Below are positions 11,401 through 20,020 of a DNA stretch of 64,000 nt, piece by piece (positions within the stretch are counted from its first letter, which is position 1; each line of letters opens with the position of its first letter). The notes below the pieces were generated by a model that saw only the letters and a program-made list of their open reading frames with translations, was not told the DNA's origin and searched no databases. Position numbers and translations under genes: made by a program. This DNA is from Ursus arctos (lineage: Eukaryota > Chordata > Mammalia > Carnivora > Ursidae). The DNA lies in assembly GCF_023065955.2 (NCBI RefSeq), contig NW_026623008.1, positions 23,742,001-23,806,000 on the forward strand. The letters run 5' to 3'.

Positions 11401-12614
11401 AGTCATCGCCCAACATTTGCTGAAGGCACGTCAGACTCTCCTTCCAGGAGATTGCTCAATGGTCCTTTGAGGTCCTTTGAGGTCTTTTCAATTAAACTTC
11501 AGTGTGAAATTCTCTTAGTCCTCATCAACAACAGAAACAACTCAGGGCATTCTCAAATTTGCTAGGCTGTAGCTGAGAGGCTGAACAGGAGTATGCAGGC
11601 TAAAGGAGGTATTAAAATGCTTCCAGAATAGAGGACTGATTTAACCGAGATCAGAAGCCTCCTGGAGTCTGCCCTGAAGCAGGACTCACCCCAATTTCTT
11701 GAAGTAAACAATAATTAACCTTTCCTCCACAATTCACTTGGGCTGGTTTTGACAAACTAGTATGGGGTGGAACAGAAACACACAACAGCCTTGTTCATTG
11801 GCAGGGCCAAGGCTCACTCATCCCATAAGGATTGCTGCCTCCCCACTAGACTGTGAGCTTTGCGAGGCCCAGGATAGCATCTGCATCCTTAGGACCTGTC
11901 AGACAGTGCTAGCTGTAGCATTCTAGTATTTGAATGACTATAGTAATAAGTTTCTATTGCAGAATTCTTCTTCAAGGCCTAGATCAAAGGTTCTCTCTTC
12001 TACGAAGCTGTGAATTTCCTGAGCTGGAATAAACTGCTCTTCCTATGGATTCCTACAAAAGGGTCGCTCCGGCCTTTAAAAAAAATCTGTATTTCATCGT
12101 GGCTAGTGTCACACTGGTCTGAGTCGGGGGTCAGTCCTCCCTGAGACCGACCGGGGATAACGGTACAGCCCGGGTGGGCCTCATCTTTCAGGCCCAGAGC
12201 CCACACTGGTCGGGCGGGGCCGCTCGGACCCGCTTGCATGAGGCGGCGCGAGGCCCTGGCGGAAGAAGGGCGCCGGCCCGGCTTACCTTCTCCTTGACTG
12301 CCTGGTAACTCTGCTGCAGCCAGCTCCGCCACCAGCCCACGTCCTCCCTGTGAAGACAGACACATCTGGCGGCCCTGCGGTGCGACTCTTGCCCGCGCAT
12401 GATCGGGTCTCAGTTTCTCCCTGAGATGTGGTCCGCGGGCCGAGACTTGGCAGACCCACCCCCTCACACTGAGACTCCACCCCGCCCTTTCAGCTCCGTC
12501 CACTCCCGGGCTGGCCTCCTGTTCCCCACGGGGACCCTGGCCCAGCACCCCGACCCTGGGAGAATTCAGGCCCCGACGCCCGAGAGCTAGATGACGGGCT
12601 CACCCTTCCGCCAT
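327..12614 (-). CDS. BSDC1: BSDC1, BSD domain-containing protein 1 (partial, exons 1-8; C-terminus off the left edge)
   Basis: Minus-strand gene assembled from eight exons with canonical GT-AG borders; coding segments are 12604-12614, 12287-12347, 7323-7439, 5191-5358, 3513-3567, 1058-1173, 564-632 and 327-405. The joined frame is open and gives residues 1-225 plus one base of the next codon. It matches mammalian BSDC1 from its MAEGEDVGWWRSWLQQSYQA start. The N-terminal half is helical and carries the TEGSSGATEKMKKG segment; the BSD domain lies at about residues 146-199, with the hallmark FW (186-187) and YF (190-191). The last visible residues enter a glutamate run. Human BSDC1 is about 430 residues, so roughly half is missing to the left of base 327. 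BSD domains occur in TFIIH p62 and DOS2-like and synapse-associated proteins; the molecular role of BSDC1 is not established. Identification is from recalled family sequence; the exon borders are seen directly. Confidence 0.95.
564..632 (-). CDS. BSDC1: BSDC1 coding exon 7 (core of the BSD domain)
   Basis: 69 bases (23 codons) between a CCTCCAG acceptor and a GTATGC donor, encoding residues 177-199. It holds the diagnostic EFWHRYFYKVHQLEQ motif of the BSD domain, with the near-invariant Phe-Trp and Tyr-Phe pairs. Phase 0 at both ends. Confidence 0.95.
1058..1173 (-). CDS. BSDC1: BSDC1 coding exon 6 (start of the BSD domain)
   Basis: 116 bases between a CTCTGCAG acceptor and a GTGAGG donor. 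It encodes residues 138-176: the GPPELFDAWLSQFCLEEKKG segment, then a SELLVGSPSIRALYTKM stretch that forms the first helices of the BSD domain. Confidence 0.95.
2174..2297 (-). mobile_element. CAN-SINE, short old type, minus strand
   Basis: T-rich head (A-tail of the element), then a tRNA-like part with ATCAAGAGTTGCACGCTCCACTGA, ending in a degraded GGTACCCGTC. It is flanked by imperfect copies of TAGGGAGAGCTTT (2161 and 2298), taken as target-site duplications. Confidence 0.75.
2312..2512 (-). mobile_element. CAN-SINE, minus strand
   Basis: Starts AAAGATTTAATTTATTTTAGAG and ends CCAACTGAGCCACCCAGGTACCCC, the reverse complement of a CAN-SINE. Direct repeats TAGGGAGGGC(C)TTT flank it at 2298 and 2513. 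Confidence 0.9.
2861..2962 (-). mobile_element. CAN-SINE, short old type, minus strand
   Basis: T-rich head followed by TAAGTAGGCTCCATGCCC and ending CACCAGGTGCCCC. It is bounded by a 16-base target-site duplication (2845-2860 and 2963-2978) with one mismatch. Confidence 0.85.
3513..3567 (-). CDS. BSDC1: BSDC1 coding exon 5
   Basis: 55 bases between a CTTACAG acceptor and a GTGAGG donor, encoding ARLYSLQSDPATYCNEPD (residues 120-137) plus the first base of Gly138. With exon 6 (116 bases) it makes 171 bases, which keeps the frame. Confidence 0.95.
4026..4225 (-). mobile_element. CAN-SINE, minus strand
   Basis: AAAGATTTTATTTATTTATTTGAG head, CAGACTCCCCACCAAGCAGG middle and TGAGCCACTCAGGCTCCCC end. 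Flanked by AAGAATTT repeats (4011 and 4226). Confidence 0.9.
5191..5358 (-). CDS. BSDC1: BSDC1 coding exon 4
   Basis: 168 bases (56 codons) between a CTCTGCAG acceptor and a GTATTT donor. It encodes residues 64-119, from TEGSSGATEKMKKG through a TFAPSPDKTIDCDVITLMG-type segment to DGTK. Phase 0 at both ends. The GTATTT donor is weaker than the usual GTRAG. Confidence 0.95.
5745..5880 (-). repeat. MIR fragment
   Basis: Contains TCTGTAAAATGCAGATAA and the CCTGGCACACGACAGACATTTA segment, which resemble a MIR element read in reverse. Located in BSDC1 intron 3. Confidence 0.45.
7323..7439 (-). CDS. BSDC1: BSDC1 coding exon 3
   Basis: 117 bases (39 codons) between a CCCATAG acceptor and a GTGAGT donor. 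It encodes residues 25-63, beginning SSEALEFMKRDLTEFTQ and ending VVKEKLA, an amphipathic helical region conserved in BSDC1. Phase 0 at both ends, so in-frame skipping would be possible. Confidence 0.95.
8373..8412 (+). repeat. (GT)n microsatellite
   Basis: About 20 uninterrupted GT dinucleotides in BSDC1 intron 2, preceded by a small tandem repeat of CTGGATAATCGG (8350-8372). Confidence 0.97.
8990..9270 (+). repeat. L2 3' end
   Basis: Contains TGTCACTTCCCTAGAGAGGCTTCCC and later CATAGAGTAGGTGCTCAAAGAATG, the conserved 3' region of L2. Confidence 0.7.
9340..10650 (-). repeat. L2-like LINE, minus strand, with reverse-transcriptase remnant
   Basis: On the minus strand near 10350-10430 the frame reads LGLSAAFDTSDHSLFLETL, the CR1/L2-clade reverse-transcriptase signature around the catalytic region. 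The neighbouring plus-strand text (AAATGCAGCCGAAAGGCCCAGG) is a common antisense L2 piece. Frames are broken, so it is a fossil. Confidence 0.6.
11045..11240 (+). repeat. MIR element
   Basis: Carries the MIR core: CTTACAGTGTGCTAAG, TTTACACACATTATTATTTAATCC and TGCAGATGAGGAACTGAAGC in order. Confidence 0.85.
11820..11945 (+). repeat. L2 3' end fragment
   Basis: CACTAGACTGTGAGCTTTGCGAGG followed by a GGACCTGTCAGACAGTGCTAG-like region resembles the L2 3' end. Confidence 0.5.
12287..12347 (-). CDS. BSDC1: BSDC1 coding exon 2
   Basis: 61 bases after a CTTCACAG acceptor and ending in a GTAAGC donor (12286-12281). Joined to exon 1 it completes codons 4-24, including the Trp-rich stretch EDVGWWRSWLQQSYQAVKEK. 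Exons 1 and 2 total 72 bases, so the following intron is phase 0. Confidence 0.95.
12604..12614 (-). CDS. BSDC1: BSDC1 coding exon 1 (start codon exon, 11 coding bases)
   Basis: Only ATG GCG GAA GG is coding before the GTGAGC donor at 12603-12598, giving Met-Ala-Glu and two bases of Gly4. The ATG sits in a strong Kozak context (A at -3, G at +4). The 5' untranslated part extends rightwards into the CpG-rich promoter, and its exact 5' end cannot be set from sequence. The start is chosen because it is the only one that joins in frame to exon 2 and reproduces the family N-terminus. Confidence 0.9.
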
Positions 12615-12860
12615 CTTGCCTGCATGACATCACCACTATTTACTGACCTCTGACTTCCGACACGGCACCGCCCCCCCAAGCACCGCCCCGGAGCGCTCGG
12701 CCCAATCCTCGCGCGGACACCGCCCTCGGCCCAATCTCCGCCCCGCTCCATCACTAGGCTCCGCCTTCTTGAGCTCGGTCCACTCTCTGTCTAGAGTTCG
12801 CTCTTAAACTCCGCCCCTGAACTCTCGGCCCAATCCTCACTCAAGTATGTTCTCGGGTCC
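12604..12860 (-). promoter_or_regulatory. BSDC1: BSDC1 promoter with CpG-rich flank, GC boxes and repeated CCAAT motifs
   Basis: GC-rich sequence immediately upstream of the BSDC1 start. Three copies of CTCGGCCCAATC occur on the plus strand at 12696-12707, 12725-12736 and 12824-12835, each holding a CCAAT core (ATTGG relative to BSDC1) of the kind bound by NF-Y. GC boxes of the CCGCCCC type lie between them, and no TATA box is visible. A YY1-like CAAGATGGCGG motif spans the start codon (12605-12618). This is a typical housekeeping promoter; the start site cannot be fixed from sequence alone. Confidence 0.75.
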
Positions 12861-12861
12861 A

Positions 12862-13544
12862 CCCCCAAGCGTTAGTCCTACCCCCACCAACAACTACTTT
12901 TTAATCAACTGACTTCGGATACGGTGGCTGCCAGGGGCCACGTTAGCGGGCCCGGACCGTGGGAGGTGTGGGAGCAGAGGGGAGAGAAGGGACCCGGCCT
13001 GGAGCTCGAAAGTCTGGATCCTAGAGCGCAGGGCCAGGACCACCCCCCTTTATGAAACAAGCCGCGTAGCCGCTGCTTGGGTCTCTTCGGGCCAACAAGC
13101 GCAGAGCGGGGCCCTGGGCCATGGTCTGCAGGTGTATGGAGAAAAATTCTTCATGAAGTTGACTTCCATGCAGCATCTGGAAGGGCTCTGAGAATATTGT
13201 GGAGACAGACACACTTTCAACTACGTCAACTCTTGGTAGCCCAAACCAGAACTTCGCGAGCTGGAGCTGGACCTGGATTGACTTGTGAAAGGGAGACAGA
13301 GACTTTCTGGATCTGCTACCCATCAAATCCCGTCGCCTCTTGTCTGTTTAGGGGCAGAGCTTTAGTAATCCCCCCCCCCCATTTCGTTTTCTCTCTTTAC
13401 AGGATTGTTCCTGTCATACGTGCTATTTCTCCCATCTTAAAAGCATGGAAATAAACACCAACCCTCTCTTGATCGGACACCCTTTACCTAATCCCCCAAA
13501 ACTCCTGTGAGACTTGGCTATACTCACTGTCTCCAACTCCCGTC
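12862..13544. other. Intergenic region upstream of BSDC1, no gene recognised
   Basis: Moderately GC-rich up to about 13.1 kb, probably the far side of the BSDC1 CpG region. A 125-codon ORF (13077-13454) resembles no family I know. A divergent non-coding transcript from the BSDC1 promoter is possible but not shown. Confidence 0.4.
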
Positions 13545-13558
13545 TCTTCCCATTCTTT

Positions 13559-13760
13559 TTTTTTTTCTTTTTTTTTTTAAATTTATTTATTCAGCAGAGA
13601 TAGAGGCAGCCAGCGAGAGATGGAACACAAGCAGGGGGAGTGGGAAAGGAAGAAGCAGGCTCATAGCGGAGGAGCCCGATGTGGGGCTCGATCCCAGAAC
13701 GCCGGGATCACGCCCTGAGCCGAAGGCAGACGCTTAACCGCTGTGCCACCCAGGCGCCCC
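13559..13760 (-). mobile_element. CAN-SINE, young ursid-like subfamily, minus strand
   Basis: Poly-T head, CAGCCAGCGAGAG, GAACACAAGCAGGGGGAG and GCTGTGCCACCCAGGCGCCCC end. Target-site duplication TCTTCCCATTCTTT at 13545-13558 and 13761-13774. Confidence 0.95.
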
Positions 13761-14399
13761 TCTTCCCATTCTTTATTGAATTCACTTCAGTCGGATTTTT
13801 GCCTCCCCACAATCCGCTGAAATAACTTTTATGGGAATGCTAAGAACAATGACCAATTTTCAATCTTTATTTGGCCCATCAGCATTTTACTTGACACAGT
13901 TGATCACCTTCCTCCTTTTTGAAGACTTTCTTCACTTGCCTTCCAGGACACCAATGCCCTTCTGACTCTCCTCCTACTTCACTGGCATCTCTTTCTCACG
14001 TTCTCTACTGTTGTTTCATTGGCCTCTGGTTGCTGGAATGTCCCAAGGCTCAGCCTTCTCCTTTTTGGTGTCTGTAATCATTCACCAGATGATCTCATCA
14101 AGTCTCATGATTTTAAATGCCATCTATGCACTGGTTACTCTCAAATTTTCTCTTTAACCCTCACATCTCTGAATACCAGGATCATTATCTCTATTTGGTT
14201 GTATAATAGCCATATTAAACTTAACATGTCCCCCAGTTCCCGATGTATCAACCTCAACTTCCTGCAAACTTCCCCAAAGCTGTAAATGGCAACCTCATTC
14301 CTCCAGTTGCTCAAGCCAAAAACGGGGGAGAAATTTTTGATTTCTCTCTTTCTTTCTTACTCCAAAGCTAATTCCTTGGCAAATCTATTGGTTCTACCC

Positions 14400-14575
14400 T
14401 TATTTATTTCTTATTTATTTATTTATTTAGAGGGAAAGGGGGGAAGGGCAGAGGGAAAGGGAGAGAGAGAATCTTAAGCACACTCCATATCCTGGAGCCC
14501 AACACAGGGCTCAGTCTCACAACCCTGAGATCATGACCTGAGCCAAAATCAAAAGTTGACTCTTAACTGACTGTG
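14400..14575 (-). mobile_element. CAN-SINE, diverged, minus strand
   Basis: TTTATTTATTTATTTAGAGGG head, GAGATCATGACCTGAGCC middle and a degraded end (TAACTGACTGTGTTGG) lacking the usual GGCGCCCC. Confidence 0.75.
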
Positions 14576-14731
14576 TTGGCTCTACCTTTAAAGCAAAACC
14601 AGAATCTGGTCACTTCTCACTATCTCCCCTGCTACTTTGTAAATCCCGGCCACTATGTTTCTCACCTAGATAAACTCGAGAGCCTTTTAACTGGTATCCA
14701 CTCTTGCCTTCCTATAGTATAGTCTTAACTC

Positions 14732-14791
14732 CGGGATCGTGACCTGAGTTGAAGGCAGATGCTTAACTGACTGAGCCACCCAGGTGCCCCG
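14732..14791 (-). mobile_element. CAN-SINE fragment, minus strand
   Basis: Only the tRNA-like 5' end of the element remains: GGGATCGTGACCTGAG through TGAGCCACCCAGGTGCCCC. The tail half is missing. Confidence 0.8.
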
Positions 14792-14794
14792 AAA

Positions 14795-15320
14795 GCAGGA
14801 ATTCTAACAGATATTTCTATACCCATGTTCATTGCTGCATTTTCTCAATAGCCAAGAGGTGTGAGAAACCCAAGTGTCCTTTGACAGACGAATGGATAAA
14901 CAAAATGTGGTGTATACATACAGTGGAAATATTATCAGCCTTAAAAAGTAAGGAAATTCTGACACACGCTACAGTGTCGGTGAATCTTGAAGACATTATG
15001 TCAAGTGAAACAAGCCAGTCACAAAAGGATAAATATTATATGATTCCCTTTATATGACATACCTGGAGTAGTCAAGATTCATAGAGACAAAAAGTAGAGT
15101 GGTAGATACAAGGGGCTAGAGGGAGGAGGGAATGGGGAGTTATTGTTTAATAATGGGTTGGAGTTTCAGTTTGGTACGGTGAAAAAGTTCTGGAGATGAT
15201 TGATGGTTTTGGCTGCACAACAATGGGAATGGACTTACTGCTACTGAACTGTATAGTTGAAAATAGTGAAATCGGAAGTTTCATGTTCTATTTTATCACA
15301 TTAAAAGTTTTGTAAATCAG
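14795..15320 (+). mobile_element. L1 3' end (old L1M-type), plus strand
   Basis: Typical old L1 3' untranslated text: CAATAGCCAAGAGGTG, AATGGATAAACAAAATGTGG, GAATCTTGAAGACATTATG and CAAGCCAGTCACAAAAGGA. It is related to copies at 48430-49440 and 62205-62725. Confidence 0.8.
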
Positions 15321-15756
15321 ATCACAATCCTCCTCTGCTCCAAATTCTCCAATGTCTCCTTATTGTACTCAGGGAAAAGATGCTAAGTCCTCACGATCTC
15401 CTTTAAGGCCGTATGTAGTTGAACTGACCTCAAACCATTGGTCCCTTTAGTCACTCGGTTCCAGCCATATTGGCCATTTTGATGTTCCTTGAAAGTTCCC
15501 AGCACGGCCCTCTGATTCGGGGCCTTTGAACTTGTTCCCTCTGCTTAGAATGCTCTTATCCCAGATATCATCTGCTTCAAACCTTCACCTCCTTCAAATC
15601 TTGACTTGAATATTGTCTTTTAGCCACTCTGAACACATTATTTAAAATTGCAAATTGCACCCCTGCATTCCCATTCCTTTCTCCTGCTTAATTTTTTTCT
15701 CCACACCACTTACCATCATCTGATATACTATATCTTTACTTTAAAAAACAGAAAAA

Positions 15757-15945
15757 ATAGCACCTAGGTGGCTCAGTTGGGTGTCTGTCTTTGGCTCGGG
15801 TCATGATCTCAGGAATCGAGTCCTGCGTCAAGCTCTCTGCTCAGTCCGGAGTCTGCTTCTCCCTCTCCCTCTCCCTCTGTACTGTCTCTCGCTCTCTCTC
15901 TCAAATAAATAAAATCGTTAAAATAAAAATAAAAAAAAAAACAGA
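15757..15945 (+). mobile_element. CAN-SINE, plus strand
   Basis: GCACCTAGGTGGCTCAGTTGG start, GTCATGATCTCAGGAATCGAGTCC and a CTCTCTCAAATAAATAAAAT tail with A-rich end. Confidence 0.9.
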
Positions 15946-16000
15946 AAAAAACTGCCTCTCTCTGACTAGAATGTGACCTCCATGAAGACAGGGATTTTTT

Positions 16001-16208
16001 ATTTATTTTATTTATTTTTTAAAAGATTTTATTTATTTATTTGACAGAGAGAGACAGCCAGCGAGAGAGGGAACACAAGCAGGGGGAGTGGGGGAGGAAG
16101 AAGCAGGCTCCTAGCGGAGGAGCCTGATGTGGGGCTCGATCTCAGAACGCTGGGATCACGCCCTGAGCCGAAGGCAGACGCTTAATGACTGTGCCACCCA
16201 GGCGCCCC
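16001..16208 (-). mobile_element. CAN-SINE, young ursid-like subfamily, minus strand
   Basis: AAAGATTTTATTTATTTATTTGACAG head and GACTGTGCCACCCAGGCGCCCC end. Target-site duplication ACAGGGATTTTTT at 15988-16000 and 16210-16222. Confidence 0.95.
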
Positions 16209-16249
16209 AACAGGGATTTTTTAAAAAAGATATTATCTCCAGAGATAGG

Positions 16250-16365
16250 GATTTTATTTTATTTTATTATTTTTTAAAGTAAGTTCTACAGCCAATGTGG
16301 GGCTCAAACTCACAACCCCAAGATCAAGAGTCCCATGCTCCACCCACTGAGCCAGCCGGGGACCG
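16250..16365 (-). mobile_element. CAN-SINE, short old type, minus strand
   Basis: T-rich head, AAGTAAGTTCTACAGCC, ATCAAGAGTCCCATGCTCC and degraded GCCGGGGACC end. Confidence 0.8.
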
Positions 16366-16734
16366 CTGAAGGCAGGGGTTTTTGTTTGTCTTGTTCACCC
16401 GTCTACCCCTAGCACCTGGAACAGTGCCTGGGGCATAATAGACACTCAATATTTGTTGAGCAAATGAAAGAATAAATGTAAGGGTAACGACAGAGACAGG
16501 AGTAATTTGGAGCAAGCCAGAGTGGCTAACATGAGTAGGGAGAAGAGGAGGATAGAGGTGAAGCTGTAAAGGACATTAACATCTAGATTCCTGAGACCCT
16601 CGGATGCAGGGCTAAAAATTCAAACGCAATCCGTAGACAGAGGAGAGTCACCGAAGGTTTGTGAATATGGACCTGGCTTGTGCTGTGAAGGTGGTGTGAC
16701 CGGTGACCAGGCTCTACTGTTAATAAGTCTAATG

Positions 16735-16930
16735 GTGTTATTTATTAAACAGGTGAGCATTTTACACAGTGTACCTTGTGTCATCTTCCCAGTAGCCCTA
16801 TGAGGTAGAAACTATTTTTAATCTCCATTTTGAGGAAGCTGAGATTCAGAGAGATGGAGTGACTTTCCCAAGGTTGATTTGAACCCAAGCCTGTCTCATC
16901 AAGTTTCAGCACATCTCATATGTCTTAACT
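16735..16930 (+). repeat. MIR element
   Basis: GAGCATTTTACACAGTGTACC, CCTATGAGGTAGAAACTATTT and GAAGCTGAGATTCAGAGAG in the MIR order. Confidence 0.7.
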
Positions 16931-17159
16931 TCGTCCAGCCTCCTGTCCTGCTTCCCACCCAGGTGATACGCCACAGACAGGTGAGGAAGGCAAACCACCC
17001 TTTGTCTTGTTTGCATTATCTCAGTCCCCGGCCCCGGGCCTAGCACACTGCTTGCCTGTGAGGTCCTCAGTGTGTGTGGACTGAGTGGGACCCTCTGCTT
17101 GGATCTCTGGTCCTCCTCATCTGCTCATCCCCACACCTTGTCCCTTGGCTTCCTTCAAC

Positions 17160-17360
17160 GCCAGCCCGCAGATCTGGGTTCAAATCCCAGCCTAGTTGCT
17201 TCTCAGTCATGCGGACTTGGGTAAGTTAACGTCCCCTGGCTTTACTGTCTTCATCATTAAAATGGGGATACTACTCCTGGTTGTGGTGAGGATTAAGTAA
17301 AATAAGTAAAACACCTAACACAGCATATGACAAAGTCCTTAATGTGGTAATTACTATTGT
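17160..17360 (-). repeat. MIR element, minus strand
   Basis: GGTTCAAATCCCAGC (tRNA B-box side), GACTTGGGTAAGTTAA and AAAATGGGGATACTACTCC are a MIR read in reverse. Confidence 0.8.
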
Positions 17361-17435
17361 CTTATCCCCTTACCCCTGTCCTCAGAGTCTAACACAGAGC
17401 TAGTCACTGGTAGAGGGTTAATAATCATCTGTTTA

Positions 17436-17628
17436 GGGGCGCCTGGGTGGCACAGCGGTTGAGCATCTGCCTTCGGCTCAGGGTGTGGTCCCGGCATTAT
17501 GGGATCGAGCCCCACATCAGGCTCCTCTGCTATGAGCCTGCTTCTTCCTCCCCCACTCCCCCTGCTTGTGTTCCCTCTCTCGCTGGCTGTCTCTATCTCT
17601 GTCAAATAAATAAATAAAATCTTAAAAA
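17436..17628 (+). mobile_element. CAN-SINE, young ursid-like subfamily, plus strand
   Basis: GGGGCGCCTGGGTGGCACAGCGG start, GTGTTCCCTCTCTCGCTGG and an AAATAAATAAATAAAATC tail. Target-site duplication AATCATCTGTTTA flanks it (17423-17435 and about 17628). Confidence 0.95.
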
Positions 17629-17639
17629 AATCATCTGTT

Positions 17640-19130
17640 TAATGAAACAGTATTTTGTAGGAACACTGGATTATGATTAGCAGGTGTACATTTTAATCCT
17701 GGGTTATGGGTATTGGTCACTTTGTCTCTCTGAAACTGTTTTTTCACCATCCTTGAGATCTCTACACTTTCTCCTACCTCTTAGAGGAAGTATGAATGTA
17801 TAAATTCAGCCCATCCCTGACCCTCAGACTCTCCTTTAACTGACATCCCCCCTCCTGCCCTGCTGGACCCCTCTTGGCAGATGGTTCTTGTCCCAAGCAT
17901 CTTCTGGGCTTTGGCTCCCAAGGGGGCCTGACATCCTGGTGCCACCAGGTGGTGCTAGGGACTCATTCAGGTGAAGCTGGTTCCCTGGTCCAGGCTGAGC
18001 AGATGGGAGCAGTCCTACGATGCCCTCTGGCTCCCCTAGTGAAGCTTGGCTTCCTGCGTGGAAGGCAGCTAACCCTGAGATGATCCTGGGAGGCGAAGTC
18101 TCCAAACCCACCCTGGTTCTGCTGTGGACATTCCAGCACAGTGTTGGCAGCGGGACCCGCTACATTTGTGGGACCCAGTACAAAATAAGAATGCCTAAGT
18201 TGCTCGTAGAGGCAGCATAGGGCCTGCCTAAAAGCGTGCAAAATGGTTCTAGTTCAGCCTTCTAGAGCTGACTTAAAATATTAGGAATTTTATGAGCTGA
18301 CTGTTGAACACAGCCTTTATAGAAAATTAAATTATATAAAAATTATATGAAATAAATTATATAAAAACAAAGGTAATAAATACCCCAAACTCATCACTAT
18401 ATAATTATTTTTATACATTTCATGATCATCTATGCCTTTGAAGTGGCTTACATTTATTGTGCCTATTTGCTTTACGTCTCTTGCCAACTCTGCGTTCAGT
18501 GATGTCACATTGGTAGCTTAAAATTGAGGAAGGCTGGAGTGTTTACATCATCAAATCTGCAAACACCACATGTCCCGCCCCCACCCCGAAGCCAGTTAAA
18601 TTTTTTCCAGTACACCCCTGGTCCTGGTTGTACTCCTAATGTGCTGTGCTGTGTGGTCTCCGGCAAAGCTCTCTTCCCTCCGGCCACGCGTACATCTGTG
18701 TATCACTTTATAATTTACAAAAGGGAACATTTTTGTGTGTGCTGGGCACTGTTGTCTCATGTAAATCTTACAACCACCCCGGAGGTAGAAGAGTATTGTG
18801 GTACAGAGAACAAAGGGATGTTGCCACAGTAGAGCGGATGACTTTGGCTCCTGGGATGGCTGTCACCAAGACTCCCAGAAGGTGGCGCTGTGGTCTGACT
18901 CAGGGAAGGAAGCCACATTCTCTTCCTGTGCCTCTGTCTCATAATGAGAAAATGTTAATTAATGATGATGATGATGATGATGGTGTCTTTCCAGCAGCCT
19001 CCACCATTGTTCTTGGGACTTGTGCACCAGAAGCCTGCTCCCTAGCTATACCTAAGACTAGGTAGTGGAAAGATCTAGCCCCCTCTATGCCGGTAGAAGG
19101 TCATAGCTGTCGGAGGTGAAAGCTGGCATT
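17640..19130. other. Intergenic stretch without a recognised gene
   Basis: Mostly unique sequence. A MIR-like piece is near 18750-18835, a short AT-rich palindromic run (AAATTATATAAAAATTATAT) is near 18330, and a (GAT)n run is at 18962-18981. The overlapping short ORFs at 17836-18241 show no domain I recognise. Confidence 0.5.
18962..18981 (+). repeat. (GAT)n microsatellite
   Basis: Six to seven tandem GAT/ATG triplets. Confidence 0.9.
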
Positions 19131-19139
19131 TCCTTCTTA

Positions 19140-20020
19140 CTAGAACGTCAGACAGTAAGGGTCTCCCCCAAAAAGGGAGACTGGGGTTGGATCCTTTCAG
19201 AATTCAGGAAATGCCAGCACAAAATGTGAGGCTTTGATATACTGACTATTTTGAGCTTTGCACCTGATAAAACAGGAAACTGGGGGAGAGGCTTACTCTG
19301 AATTCCCCTTACCCCTATCTGCTCAATGACAGATCCTTCAAAAGGAACTCAGTTGTCTTAAATCCCCTCCCCTGGAGCTTCATCAACCAGGAAAGATTGA
19401 CTTTTATCACAGGAGAGACTAGAAGTCGACACCACGCCCAGACACACTTTGTCACAAACCATCATATCCCCCCTATCTTCTTCTTCTTCTTTTTTTTTTT
19501 TAAAGATTTTATTTATTTATTTAACAGAGAGACAGCCAGCGAGAGAGGGAACACAGCAGGGGGAGTGGGAGAGGAAGAAGCAGGCTCCCAGCGGAGGAGC
19601 CCGATGTGGGACTCGATCCCGGTACGCCGGGATCACGCCCTGAGCCGAAGGCAGACGCCGGGATCACGCCCTGAGCCGAAGGCAGACGCTTTAACGACTG
19701 CGCTACCCAGGCGCCCCCCCCCATCTTCTTCTAAGGGCCCTTCATTTACTCTCTCCCTTAAGTGGCCTACATCTCCCACCCCTTCCCCTATTAAAATGCT
19801 GTATAAGCTCTCAAATCCCTTTGCTTTTGGGGGTATTTCTTTTTTTCTTCCCTCTGATCCCCGCTTGCGTATAATATTAAAAGTGAATAAATGTGTATTC
19901 CTTTTCTCCTATTAATCTGCCTGTTATCAGTGCATTTCATAGATCCAACTACGGAACCTAGGAGGGTTGAGGGAAAATTCTTCCTCCCCTGTAATGTGGG
20001 GGGCCCAAACATTAACAGTC
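19140..20020 (+). mobile_element. Endogenous retrovirus LTR (ERV1-like), plus strand, split by a SINE
   Basis: Pyrimidine-rich region with a TATA-like GCTGTATAAGCTC (19799), an AATAAA at 19887 and a U5-like CCTTTTCTCCTATTAATCTGCC, followed by a GAGGGAAAATTCTTCCTCCCC tail. This order (U3, TATA, poly(A) signal, U5) is that of a retroviral LTR. Ends are approximate and the family is not named. A SINE sits inside at 19487-19719. Confidence 0.55.
19487..19719 (-). mobile_element. CAN-SINE with an internal 31-bp tandem duplication, minus strand
   Basis: Poly-T head, CAGCCAGCGAGAG and CCACCCAGG-type 3' border (here CTACCCAGGCGCCCCC). The stretch 19625-19655 is repeated exactly at 19656-19686, lengthening the tRNA-like part between the two polymerase III boxes. 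Confidence 0.95.

Larger units (their letters stand above)
13780..16480 (+). repeat. Long L2 element, plus strand, broken by several insertions
   Basis: CTTGACACAGTTGATCACCTTCC (13889 onward) encodes an LDTVDH reverse-transcriptase motif. Next come CCCAAGGCTCAG (the PQGS block), then the L2 tail with CATGAAGACAGGG, and CCTGGAACAGTGCCTGGGGC near the 3' end (16419). Later insertions include SINEs at 14400, 14732, 15757, 16001 and 16250 and an L1 3' end at 14795. One long L2 is the simplest reading, but two adjacent copies are possible. Confidence 0.65.

Noticed and set aside
13077..13454. 125-codon ORF next to the BSDC1 promoter
   Set aside because: No family resemblance and moderate GC composition; kept only as a possible non-coding transcript region.
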